The notes under the pieces were generated by a model. It was given only the letters and a program-made list of their open reading frames with translations. It was not told the DNA's origin and made no database searches. Made by a program: the position numbers and the translations under genes. Positions 40,863 through 48,833 of a DNA stretch of 64,000 nucleotides are shown here, piece by piece. The stretch's first letter is position 1; each line of letters starts with the position of its first letter. Source of the stretch: VBDM01 sp964430565 (lineage in GTDB: Bacteria > Pseudomonadota > Gammaproteobacteria > Burkholderiales > SG8-39); contig CAYSFD010000028.1 of the NCBI GenBank assembly GCA_964430565.1, positions 70,571 through 134,570 on the forward strand, in the 5' to 3' direction.

Positions 40863-41004
40863 ATCGGCGCCGACGCCGGGAACCCGAGTCCGAAATCCGA
40901 GCGTCGCCGCTGTTCCTCTTAGCGTGTATCGGTCTCGCGTGGGGGGAATAGAATTGGCTGCGCGCTGTTTACGCGGCGTTCCCGAAAGCAAAAAGGAGGA
41001 GAGC

Positions 41005-42480
41005 ATGTTCCGCAACGTCTTGTTGACCCGCTTTTTGACCGGATCGGCCGTCTCGGCCGCCGCTCTGGCGTACGTTCCGGGCGCGGCGCTCGGCCAGGAA
41101 GCCGAAGGCGTGCTCAAGCGCGCCGCGAGCGCGATGGGTGACCCGAAGTCGATCCGCTACTCGGGCGAAGGCACGGGCTGGACCTTCGGCCAGGCCTTCA
41201 AGCCCGGCACGCCTTGGCCGAAGATCACCGTGCACAACCAGACGAGGACGATCAACTACGAAACCGCCTCGATGAACGACGAGATCACGCTCTCCCGCGC
41301 CGAGCCCAAGGGCGGCGGCGGCTACCCTCCGGTGGCGCAGCAGCGCAACAACCAGTTCCTGAGCGCGGGCTACGCCTGGAACCAGGCGGCGAGCGGACCC
41401 CTGGCGGGCCCGAGGTTCGTTGCCGATCGCACGCATCAGCTGTGGATCACGCCGCACGGGGTGGTCAAGGCCGCGATGAAGAACAGGGCCGGCCTGAAAT
41501 GGCGGACCGAAGGCGGCAAATCGATCGCCGCCGTTTCCTTCAGCGAGCAGGGCCGGTTCACGGCGACCGCGTTCATCAACGAGGAGTTCCTGGTCGAGCG
41601 GGTCGAATCGCGGCTCCCCGATCCGGTGCTCGGGGAAACCACGGCCGTCACCCGCTACTCGGAATACCGCGACCACGGCGGGGTGAAGTTTCCCTCCAGG
41701 ATCCAGCAGTCGCAGGGAGGCTTTCCGGTTCTCGACCTGGCGGTCAAGGAAGTGCAGCCCAACGCGCCGGCCGATATCCAGTTGCCGGAGGCCGTGCGCA
41801 ATGCGACGGAGCGGGTGACCGCGGAAAAAGTGGCCGAAGGCGTGTGGCACGTGGCCGGCGCCTCGCACAACAGCGTAGCGATCGAAATGAAGGACCACAT
41901 CGTGCTCATGGAAGCGCCGTTGAACGATGGGCGCACCGGTCCGGTGCTCGACGAGGTGAAGAAACTCGCACCGGGCAAGCCGATCCGCTTCGTGATCAAT
42001 TCGCACGGCCACTTCGATCACTCGGGCGGCCTGCGCATGGCAGTCGCCGAAGGCGCCACCCTCATCACGCAGGCGGGGAACAAGGCCTACTTCGAGCGCG
42101 CCTTTGCGACGCCGAACAGGATCAATCCGGACCGGCTCACCCAATCGGGAAAGAAGGCGGCATTCCGCACGGTGAACGACAAGCTCGTGCTCAGCGACGG
42201 CTCGCGCTCGATCGAGATCCATCGCATCGCGGACGGCGACCACAGCGACACCTTCATCATGGCCTACCTGCCGAAGGAGAAACTCCTGATCGAAGCGGAC
42301 GCGTTCACGCCCGGCCCGCCGAATTCGCCGCCCCCCGCGCATGCGAATCCGAACCACCTGGTCCTGGTCGCGAACATCGAGCGCCTGAAGCTTTCGGTCG
42401 ACAAAATCCTGCCGCTGCACGGACGCGTCGTGCCGCTCTCCGATCTCTACGCCGCGGTGAAGGCGCCGATGCCCAGATAG
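41005..42480 (+). CDS. Exported metallo-beta-lactamase-fold hydrolase with a large N-terminal domain
   Basis: The 491-residue product has a signal region (ending GAALG). An N-terminal domain of about 280 residues is rich in beta strands and has no recognised family. The metallo-beta-lactamase fold carries INSHGHFDHSGG (the HxHxDH motif), GDHSDTFIMAYLP and LPLHGR. The zinc hydrolase type is clear; the substrate is not. AAAAGGAGGAG precedes the ATG. A smaller enzyme of the same fold lies at 55377. Confidence 0.83.
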   Translation: MFRNVLLTRFLTGSAVSAAALAYVPGAALGQEAEGVLKRAASAMGDPKSIRYSGEGTGWTFGQAFKPGTPWPKITVHNQTRTINYETASMNDEITLSRAEPKGGGGYPPVAQQRNNQFLSAGYAWNQAASGPLAGPRFVADRTHQLWITPHGVVKAAMKNRAGLKWRTEGGKSIAAVSFSEQGRFTATAFINEEFLVERVESRLPDPVLGETTAVTRYSEYRDHGGVKFPSRIQQSQGGFPVLDLAVKEVQPNAPADIQLPEAVRNATERVTAEKVAEGVWHVAGASHNSVAIEMKDHIVLMEAPLNDGRTGPVLDEVKKLAPGKPIRFVINSHGHFDHSGGLRMAVAEGATLITQAGNKAYFERAFATPNRINPDRLTQSGKKAAFRTVNDKLVLSDGSRSIEIHRIADGDHSDTFIMAYLPKEKLLIEADAFTPGPPNSPPPAHANPNHLVLVANIERLKLSVDKILPLHGRVVPLSDLYAAVKAPMPR

Positions 42481-42545
42481 CGCCTGGACGTCGGCGGCAA
42501 GAAAAACGCGCCCGGCGTCGGGCCGACGCATCCTGGCGCTCGACG

Positions 42546-42944
42546 CTACGGCCCTTCGGAATGCTGGGGCGCATCGTCCCTGATCTCGAACCACTCCGCC
42601 TTGGATGCCACGAAGATGTGGGCGGACACCTTTCCCTTCACTTGCGTGTCGAGCGTTCCCACCCGGACGCGCAGCACATCGGGAGTGGACTTGCGCCGGC
42701 TGTAGATCGGCGAGCCGCATTTTCGTCAGAACGTCCTGTCGAGCCCGGAAGCGTCGTGCACGAAGTGACCCAGGTCGTCCCCGCCGGCGACCAGACGGAA
42801 GCCCGATGCCTTGACCGGAGAGCCCACGTTGAAGGCGCTGCCGGTCGCTTTGCGGCAGCGCCTGCAATGGCAAAAGTCGATCGGACCCAGTTCGCCGTCG
42901 AACTCGTACGTCACGGCGCCGCAAAGGCAGCTTCCTTTGTGCAT
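42546..42944 (-). pseudogene. GFA/CENP-V-family gene with an in-frame TGA at a conserved cysteine
   Basis: From the ATG at 42944 (GGGAGAA upstream) the frame reads HKGSCLCGAVTYEFDGELG, DFCHCRRCRKATGSAFNVG...GLDRTF, then TGA (42726-42728). It continues uninterrupted for 59 codons, RKCGSPIYSRRKSTP...KAEWFEIRDDAPQHSEGP, to a TAG at 42546. Family members have F-C-x-x-C-G-S-P at this point, so TGA replaces the first zinc-site cysteine. Either the gene is recently inactivated or TGA is read through, for example as selenocysteine. No convincing bacterial SECIS was identified. Confidence 0.75.
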
Positions 42945-43005
42945 GCGATTCTCCCGTTTCAAAAGCGCTAAAGCTTAAAGCATCTCGAGCCGGCGCCGGC
43001 TGAAT

Positions 43006-43072
43006 CCGCTCCCGCGTCATCTGCGCAAGCGTTGCGATTCCCAGGAGCGCCATGTCGCGCGCGATCTCCTCG
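43006..43072 (-). pseudogene. 3' remnant of an alpha-hydroxy-acid oxidase gene; left direct repeat of the light operon
   Basis: The minus-strand frame reads EEIARDMALLGIATLAQMTR. The intact oxidase at 52140-53369 reads EEIERDMALLGITTLAQMTR at the same place. At DNA level 62 of 67 bases match 52164-52230, in the same orientation. There is no other part of the gene here. The two copies bracket the whole litR operon. Confidence 0.7.
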
Positions 43073-43143
43073 CAGTCGAACTCCGCGCGGATCTCGGTGC
43101 CAGCCAGCTCGACCCGCGTGTAAGCGATGCCCGCCTGGGCGCG

Positions 43144-43154
43144 TATGTACAAGT
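43144..43154. repeat. Upstream copy of the operator-like repeat TATGTACAAGT
   Basis: This 11-bp sequence contains the palindrome TGTACA and is repeated exactly at 43265-43275 over the litR -10 region, 121 bp downstream. It lies in an AT-rich stretch unlike the neighbouring DNA. A LitR or other regulator site is possible. Confidence 0.5.
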
Positions 43155-43236
43155 TATGTAATGGTTAATGAAAACCTCCCGCATGTGGAAATCCATGCCA
43201 ATTCATTACGAAACTGGATACCAACATGGATTGTTC

Positions 43237-43275
43237 TTGACGCGAGCGGCTTTAATGTATAAGATATGTACAAGT
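43237..43275 (+). promoter_or_regulatory. Sigma70-type promoter and overlapping operator of the litR operon
   Basis: TTGACG (43237-43242) and TAAGAT (43260-43265) are 17 bp apart, a good housekeeping promoter. TATGTACAAGT (43265-43275) starts at the last base of the -10, so a bound repressor would block polymerase. This fits autoregulation by the MerR-type protein encoded 42 bp downstream. Binding by LitR itself is inferred. Confidence 0.6.
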
Positions 43276-43316
43276 ATTGAATTACCACGGACGCCCCGAC
43301 TTTCAGCGCGCCTCCC

Positions 43317-44273
43317 ATGGCCACGAAACAGGCAAGACCCGACAGTGCCCCGACCGACGGAGAGCACTTCCCGATCCGCACCGTCTCCACCCTCACCGGG
43401 GTGAACGCGATCACGCTGCGCGCCTGGGAGCGCCGCTACGGGCTGGTCAAGCCGGTGCGTACCGAGGGCGGCCACCGGCTGTACACGCGCGCCGACATCG
43501 ATAGCATCCATAGCATCCTTGCGATGCTCGAGGCCGGGGTCGCGATCGGCGGGGTGCGGCCCGCGCTCGACGCCAAGGGGGGAGACGCCCGGCGAGCGAG
43601 CGGCAAGAGCCCGTGGGCCGGATTCCGCGCGCGCATGTTCACAGCGATCGCCCAGTTCGACGAGGTCCGCCTCGAGGACGTGTACAACGAGCTTCTGGCT
43701 CTGTACCCGACCGAGCGCGTCACGCGCGAGGTCCTAATGCCGCTGCTCGCCGAGCTGGGCGAGCGCTGGGCGAGCGCCCCTGGCGGGATCGCCGAGGAGC
43801 ATTTCTTCGGCGTGTACATGCGGAACAAACTGGGCGCGCGCTTCCACCATCGCAACCGCGCCGTCTCCGGGCCGAAGCTGCTGGCGGCCTGCCTGCCCGG
43901 CGAGCAGCACGAGATCGGGCTCTTGCTGTTTGCGCTCGCCGCGCACGACGAAGGCTTTCAGATGGTGCTGCTCGGGGCGGACCTGCCGCTCGTCGAGGTC
44001 GCGGTCGCCGCGCGCCGCTCGCGCGCGAACGCCGTGGTGCTGTCGGGCTCGATCGAGCCGAAGGCGGCGCTGCTCGAGAGCGAGCTGCCGCAGCTCCTGC
44101 GCGAGGCCGGCGTTCCCGTGTTCGTAGGGGGCCTCACTTCGGTGCGCCGGCGGGACGCGCTGGTGGCCGCCGGAGTCGAGCCGCTCGGCATCGACATCGC
44201 CGCGGGCCTTCGCCACATCGGCGCCGCGTTCGCGCGCAAGCCGCGCGGCGCGGACCGCCGGAAACACGACTAA
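43317..44273 (+). CDS. litR: LitR/CarH-type MerR repressor with adenosylcobalamin light-sensing domain
   Basis: The 318-residue protein starts with a MerR helix-turn-helix (IRTVSTLTGVNAITLRAWER, EGGHRLYTRADID). The helical bundle carries W151 followed after nine residues by E161-H162, the Wx9EH signature of CarH/LitR photoreceptors. The C-terminal Rossmann-type B12 domain has E196-Q-H198-x-x-G201, with His198 the expected lower cobalt ligand. Known members repress in the dark with adenosylcobalamin bound and let go in light. It is the first gene of a ten-gene operon; the next gene follows 12 bp later. Confidence 0.9.
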   Translation: MATKQARPDSAPTDGEHFPIRTVSTLTGVNAITLRAWERRYGLVKPVRTEGGHRLYTRADIDSIHSILAMLEAGVAIGGVRPALDAKGGDARRASGKSPWAGFRARMFTAIAQFDEVRLEDVYNELLALYPTERVTREVLMPLLAELGERWASAPGGIAEEHFFGVYMRNKLGARFHHRNRAVSGPKLLAACLPGEQHEIGLLLFALAAHDEGFQMVLLGADLPLVEVAVAARRSRANAVVLSGSIEPKAALLESELPQLLREAGVPVFVGGLTSVRRRDALVAAGVEPLGIDIAAGLRHIGAAFARKPRGADRRKHD

Positions 44274-44285
44274 AGGAGATTCCCC

Positions 44286-45332
44286 ATGAGCGTATCCAAC
44301 CTCGCAGTCAACTGGATCGAGCAGGGCCTGGTGCCGGACAGCGTGATCCGCGCCGGGATCCGGCGGCTCGCGCGCGAGCGCCTGGCCGAAATCGGCGCCG
44401 ACGACGTCGAGGCGGCCGCCGGGAAGCTCGAGGCCTTCGTGTCCGAAATGCAGCGCTCGCCCGTTGCGCTCGTCCCGGAGAAGGCGAACGAGCAGCACTA
44501 CGAGGTCCCGGCCGCTTTCTACGAAATCGCGCTCGGGCGCCATCGCAAGTACAGCGCCTGCTACTGGCCCGCGGGTGTCGCGAGCCTGGACGACGCCGAG
44601 ACCGCGGCGCTCGCCGCGACCTGCGAGCGTGCGGAGCTGGCCGACGGCCAGCGCATCCTCGAGCTTGGCTGCGGTTGGGGATCGCTCACGCTGTGGATGG
44701 CGGCGCACTACCCGAATGCGCACATTACCGCGGTCTCGAACTCGAATTCGCAGCGCGAGCACATCCTCGCCGAGGCGGCACGCCGCAATCTCAGCAACAT
44801 TGCGGTGCTGACCTGCGACGTGAACCGCTTCGACATCGACCAGCGGTTCGATCGCGTCGTTTCGGTCGAGATGTTCGAGCACATGCGAAATTGGCGCGAG
44901 CTGCTCGCGCGTGTGCATGGCTGGCTCAAGCCGGGCGGGCGGTTCTTCATGCACGTGTTCGTGCACCGCTCGGTTCCGTACGCCTTCGAGGTGCGCGACG
45001 CAAGCGACTGGATGAGCCGCCACTTCTTCTCAGGCGGAATGATGCCGAGCGACGATCTCGCGCTGCGCTTCCAGGAGCACTTGCGGCTCGCGCGGCGCTG
45101 GCGCTGGGACGGCACGCACTACGAGAAGACCGCCAATGCCTGGCTCGCGAACGTCGATGCGCGCCGCGACGAGGTGCTACCCGTTCTCGCCTTCACCTAC
45201 GGCGCAGAGGCGGCCGCGCATTGGCTGCAGCGCTGGCGCATTTTCTTCATGGCCTGCGCCGAGCTCTTTGGTTACGACCGCGGCCAGCAGTGGTGGGTGA
45301 GCCACTACCTGTTCGAGCGTCCGGCCGTCTGA
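44286..45332 (+). CDS. CFA-synthase-like SAM methyltransferase (short form; UfaM-like possibility)
   Basis: The 348-residue enzyme of the cyclopropane-fatty-acid synthase family lacks the usual N-terminal domain. It has NEQHYEVPAAFYEIALG, SACYWPAG, the SAM motif ILELGCGWGSLTLW near residue 125, SNSNSQREHI and VSVEMFEHMRNW. The short form is typical of light- and singlet-oxygen-induced lipid clusters, where a relative (UfaM) methylates an unsaturated fatty acid on the way to furan lipids. That assignment is inference. AAAGGAG lies before the ATG. Confidence 0.83.
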   Translation: MSVSNLAVNWIEQGLVPDSVIRAGIRRLARERLAEIGADDVEAAAGKLEAFVSEMQRSPVALVPEKANEQHYEVPAAFYEIALGRHRKYSACYWPAGVASLDDAETAALAATCERAELADGQRILELGCGWGSLTLWMAAHYPNAHITAVSNSNSQREHILAEAARRNLSNIAVLTCDVNRFDIDQRFDRVVSVEMFEHMRNWRELLARVHGWLKPGGRFFMHVFVHRSVPYAFEVRDASDWMSRHFFSGGMMPSDDLALRFQEHLRLARRWRWDGTHYEKTANAWLANVDARRDEVLPVLAFTYGAEAAAHWLQRWRIFFMACAELFGYDRGQQWWVSHYLFERPAV

Positions 45333-45346
45333 GCGCGGGAATCGAT

Positions 45347-45901
45347 ATGACGGTCGCCATCAACTTCATTGCCTTTCAACTCGGTTGGTTCGCCTGCGTG
45401 CTCGGCGCTGCGCACGGGCTCGCGTGGGCCGGCACCGGCCTTGCGCTCGCCGTCGTCGCCTGGCACCTCAGCCGCGCGAACGCGCCGAGCGCCGAGCTCA
45501 TGCTTATCTTGATCGCCGCTGGCATCGGCGCGGTATGGGACAGCGGTCTCGCTGCACTCGGCTGGATCCGCTATCCGAGCGGCGTGCTCATCGAAGGCAC
45601 CGCGCCGCACTGGATCGTCGCGCTGTGGATGCTGTTCGCGACCACCCTCAACGTGAGCCTCGGCTGGCTGAAGCGCAGCATGGCGCTTGCCGCCGCGTTC
45701 GGCGCGCTCGGCGGTCCGCTCGCCTATTTCGGCGGGGCCAAGCTCGGCGCGCTGGAGTTGGCGGAGCAGGGCGCGGCGCTTGCCGCACTCGCGCTCGGCT
45801 GGGCCGTGCTGACGCCGCTCTTGCTGCAGGTCGCGCGCCGCTACGACGGCTACCGGGGCGCGAAAGGCGCCACCGTGCGCGCGGAGGCGAGCCATGCTTG
45901 A
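45347..45901 (+). CDS. DUF2878 membrane protein
   Basis: The 184-residue protein has five or so membrane helices: INFIAFQLGWFACVLGAAHG, MLILIAAGIGAVWDSGLAALGWI, WIVALWMLFATTLNVSLGWL and LAALALGWAVLTPLLLQVA. The W-M-L-F-A-T-T-L-N-x-S-(L)-x-W-L block is characteristic of DUF2878. The family regularly occurs beside CFA synthase, DUF1295 and DUF1365 genes; its function is unknown. It overlaps the next gene by 8 bp. Confidence 0.82.
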   Translation: MTVAINFIAFQLGWFACVLGAAHGLAWAGTGLALAVVAWHLSRANAPSAELMLILIAAGIGAVWDSGLAALGWIRYPSGVLIEGTAPHWIVALWMLFATTLNVSLGWLKRSMALAAAFGALGGPLAYFGGAKLGALELAEQGAALAALALGWAVLTPLLLQVARRYDGYRGAKGATVRAEASHA

Positions 45902-46673
45902 TCTCCAGGCCGCCTTGCTCGCCCTCGCGGCGATCGCGCTGCTCGCCGCGACCGGCTGGGTGCTGAGCGTTGGAAAGCGCGACGTGAGCATCGTCGACAG
46001 CCTGTGGTCGCTGTTCTTCCTGCTCGGCGCGGCGGTGTACGCCGCCGGGCTCGATGCGATCGGGCCGCGCGCGACGCTGCTCCTCGCCATGGCCGCAATC
46101 TGGGCGCTGCGCCTTTCGGTCCACATCACCTGGCGCGGCTGGGACGAGCCCGAGGACCGGCGCTACCAGGCGATCCGCGCGCGCAACCAGCCCGGCTTCG
46201 CCTGGAAGAGCCTGTACCTCGTCTTCGGCTTGCAGGCGCTGCTCGCCTGGGTCATCTCGGCGCCCCTGTATACGGGCATCGGCGCCGCCGCACCGCTCAG
46301 TGCGCCCGATTACGCCGGCGCGGCGCTCTGGGCGGTCGGCTTCGTCTTCGAGGCCGTCGCTGACGGGCAACTCGTCCGATTCAAGTCCGACCCCGCGAAT
46401 CGCGGCAAGGTGCTCGATCACGGCCTGTGGCGCTACAGCCGACATCCGAACTATTTTGGCGAAGCGCTGCTGTGGTGGGGCTGGTTCCTCGTCGCCGTCG
46501 CCGCAGGCGGCTGGTGGACGGTGTTCGCGCCGCTGCTCATGACCTTCCTGCTGTTGAAGGTTTCGGGGGTCGCGCTGCTCGAAAAGGATATCGGCGAGCG
46601 ACGGCCCGACTATCGCGCCTACGTCGCGCGCACCAACGCCTTCATCCCCGGGCGCCCGAGGGAAACCGCATGA
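45894..46673 (+). CDS. DUF1295 membrane protein (steroid 5-alpha-reductase-like)
   Basis: The 259-residue polytopic protein has the DUF1295 hallmarks VSIVDSLWSLFFLLGA, ITWRGWDEPEDRRYQ, FEAVADGQLVRFKSDPANRG, and the C-terminal DHGLWRYSRHPNYFGEALLWWG. The family is related to isoprenylcysteine methyltransferase and 5-alpha-reductase membrane enzymes, which use SAM or NADPH on lipid-like substrates. A role in modifying fatty acyl chains is plausible in this operon. The stop overlaps the next ATG. Confidence 0.87.
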   Translation: MLDLQAALLALAAIALLAATGWVLSVGKRDVSIVDSLWSLFFLLGAAVYAAGLDAIGPRATLLLAMAAIWALRLSVHITWRGWDEPEDRRYQAIRARNQPGFAWKSLYLVFGLQALLAWVISAPLYTGIGAAAPLSAPDYAGAALWAVGFVFEAVADGQLVRFKSDPANRGKVLDHGLWRYSRHPNYFGEALLWWGWFLVAVAAGGWWTVFAPLLMTFLLLKVSGVALLEKDIGERRPDYRAYVARTNAFIPGRPRETA

Positions 46674-47299
46674 GCCGCTTTCGATTATTCCTGCTCGCCG
46701 TCGCGCTCGCGCCCGGCCTCGCGCTGGCGAACGCCGAGCGCGAATGGCGCTTCCGCGTGCTGCTCGACGGCAGCGAGGTCGGCACGCACACGTTCCGCGT
46801 CACCGAGCGCGGCGGCGATCGGCGCGTCGAGAGCGATGCGATCTTCACGGTGAAGTTCCTCTTCATCAACGCCTACACCTACGCCCACGAGGCGCGCGAG
46901 CGCTGGCGGGGCGACTGCCTCGCGCAGCTCGATGCGCGCACTGACGACAACGGCAAGCGCAGCGTCGTACGCGGCGCAAGCAACGGGGCCAAGTTCGAGG
47001 TCGAAGTCCCCCGCGGCGCCCAGCTACCCGCTTGCGTGATGAGCTTCGCCTACTGGAACCCGGCCATGCTCGAGCAGCCGCGGCTGCTGAACGTCCAGAC
47101 CGGCGAGCTCACCGATGTACGCATCGAGCCGCTCGGCGAGGAAACCGTGCGGGTGCGCGGCGCCGCGACGAACGCTCGGCGCTACGCAGTGCACGCGCCC
47201 AAGTTCCGCATCGACCTCTGGTACGCCGCCGGCGAAAACTGGGTGCAGCTCGAATCGCGCACCGAGAGCGGCCGCATGCTGCGCTACGAGATCCAATAG
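46670..47299 (+). CDS. DUF6134-type exported protein
   Basis: The 209-residue product has a signal peptide (ending GLALA) and a beta-rich periplasmic domain: REWRFRVLLDGSEVGTHTFRV, FTVKFLFINAYTYAHEARERW and VMSFAYWNPAMLEQPRLLN. This pattern of strands resembles lipid-binding half-barrels, and DUF6134 proteins occur in similar light/lipid clusters. It might carry or sense a lipid in the periplasm. It overlaps DUF1295 by 4 bp. Confidence 0.72.
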   Translation: MSRFRLFLLAVALAPGLALANAEREWRFRVLLDGSEVGTHTFRVTERGGDRRVESDAIFTVKFLFINAYTYAHEARERWRGDCLAQLDARTDDNGKRSVVRGASNGAKFEVEVPRGAQLPACVMSFAYWNPAMLEQPRLLNVQTGELTDVRIEPLGEETVRVRGAATNARRYAVHAPKFRIDLWYAAGENWVQLESRTESGRMLRYEIQ

Positions 47300-47326
47300 T
47301 CCTTCAAGTATCAGGGAAGAACAGAC

Positions 47327-47872
47327 ATGACATCACTTAAGACATCCTTGTTCGCGTCGCTGCTTGCGCTCTGCGGCTGCCAGTCGGTGCCGCTGCCTCC
47401 TCTCGCGACCGTGCCCAAGGTCGAGCTCGACCGCTTCATGGGGGACTGGTACGTGATCGCCAACATTCCGACCTTCATCGAGAAGGGCGCGCACAACGCG
47501 GTCGAGTCCTACCGCCTCGCCACGGACGGCACCATCGAAACGACTTTCACGTTTCGCGCCGACGGCTTCGACGGCCCGCAGAAGCGCTACACCCCGCGCG
47601 GCTTCGTGCTCGACCGCGAGTCGAACGCGGTGTGGGGCATGCAGTTCCTCTGGCCGATCAAAGCGGACTACCGCATCGTCTACCTGAATCCGGAATACAC
47701 GCAGACTGTGATCGGCCGCACAGCGCGCGACTACGTCTGGGTGATGGCGCGCACGCCCGAGATTCCCGAAGCCGACTACACGCGCATCGTCGAATGGCTC
47801 GGCACTCAGGGCTACGACGCGAGCCGCATCCAGAAGGTGCCGCAGCGCTGGGCGCCGCGGACCGGGGGTTGA
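47327..47872 (+). CDS. blc: Blc-type lipocalin lipoprotein
   Basis: The 181-residue product has a lipoprotein-type signal with a cysteine at about 18 (LLALCGC). The bacterial lipocalin signature follows: DRFMGDWYVIANIPTFIEKGAHNAVESY, then TFTFRADGFDGPQKRYTPRGFV and YRIVYLNPEYTQTVIGR. Blc binds fatty acids or lysophospholipids at the outer membrane. It is separated by 27 bp from DUF6134 and by 4 bp from the desaturase, so it belongs to the operon. Confidence 0.88.
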   Translation: MTSLKTSLFASLLALCGCQSVPLPPLATVPKVELDRFMGDWYVIANIPTFIEKGAHNAVESYRLATDGTIETTFTFRADGFDGPQKRYTPRGFVLDRESNAVWGMQFLWPIKADYRIVYLNPEYTQTVIGRTARDYVWVMARTPEIPEADYTRIVEWLGTQGYDASRIQKVPQRWAPRTGG

Positions 47873-47876
47873 GTCG

Positions 47877-48833
47877 ATGGCAATCCAGAATTCGATTCAA
47901 GCCGCAACCCGGCCGCCGGGCGCGGGCGCCTTCGGCGCGCTGCGCGCCTGGCTCGACAACGCCGCGGCGCCGGCGGGTGACGCGCGCGGCATCGACTGGG
48001 CGCGGGTTCTGCCTTTCATCGCCCTGCATCTCGGTTGCCTTGCGGTTTTTTGGACCGGGTGGAGCGCGACCGCGCTGCTCACCGCGCTCGCTCTCTACGC
48101 CGTGCGCATGTTCGCGATCACGGGCTTCTACCACCGCTACTTCTCGCACAAGACGTTCCGCACTTCGCGCGCGATGCAGCTCGCGTTCGCGATCCTCGGT
48201 GCGAGCGCCGTGCAGCGCGGGCCGCTGTGGTGGGCCTCGCAGCACCGCCATCACCACGCGCACGCCGACGACGAGCGCGACGCTCACTCGCCGCACCGAC
48301 ACGGCTTTCTGTGGGCGCACTTGGGCTGGTTTCTCGCCCGCGAGAACTTCGCCACGCGCAGCGAGCTGGTGAAGGATCTCGCGAAATACCCGGAATTGCG
48401 CTTCCTCGACCGCTTCGACGTGGTGGTGCCCCTCGGGCTGCTTGCGCTGCTCTACGGCACGGGCGAGTGGCTCGCATACGCCCATCCAGAGCTCGCCACC
48501 GACGGATCGATGCTCGTGGCGTGGGGGTTCTGCGTTTCGACGGTGGCGCTGTACCACGCCACCTTCACGGTCAATTCGCTCGCGCACACGATCGGCCGCA
48601 GGCGCTATGCCACCCGCGACAGCTCGCGCAACAACCCGTGGCTCGCGCTGCTGACCTTCGGTGAGGGCTGGCACAACAACCACCATCATTTCCCGGGCTC
48701 TGCGCGCCAGGGCTTTTACTGGTGGGAAATCGACCCGACCTACTACGGGCTGCGGCTGCTCGCGTGGGCAGGGCTGGTCCGGGATCTGCGGCCCGTGCCG
48801 GCTGCGATCCGCGATGCGCGTCGACATCCATGA
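47877..48833 (+). CDS. Membrane fatty acid desaturase (delta-9/acyl-lipid type)
   Basis: The 318-residue di-iron desaturase has all three histidine boxes: HRYFSH, HRHHHAHAD and HNNHHH (in GEGWHNNHHHFPGSA). It has membrane helices before and between them. It inserts a double bond into an acyl chain, which would supply the unsaturated substrate for the two CFA-type methyltransferases in the same operon. The ATG of the amine-oxidase-like gene overlaps its stop. The combination with LitR is less common than the core cluster. Confidence 0.9.
   Translation: MAIQNSIQAATRPPGAGAFGALRAWLDNAAAPAGDARGIDWARVLPFIALHLGCLAVFWTGWSATALLTALALYAVRMFAITGFYHRYFSHKTFRTSRAMQLAFAILGASAVQRGPLWWASQHRHHHAHADDERDAHSPHRHGFLWAHLGWFLARENFATRSELVKDLAKYPELRFLDRFDVVVPLGLLALLYGTGEWLAYAHPELATDGSMLVAWGFCVSTVALYHATFTVNSLAHTIGRRRYATRDSSRNNPWLALLTFGEGWHNNHHHFPGSARQGFYWWEIDPTYYGLRLLAWAGLVRDLRPVPAAIRDARRHP

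Noticed and set aside
40969..43152. Open frame of 727 codons on the minus strand across the MBL gene and the GFA gene
   Set aside because: Most is antisense of the MBL-fold gene. Only the short piece at 43006-43072 encodes a real protein remnant and is reported separately.
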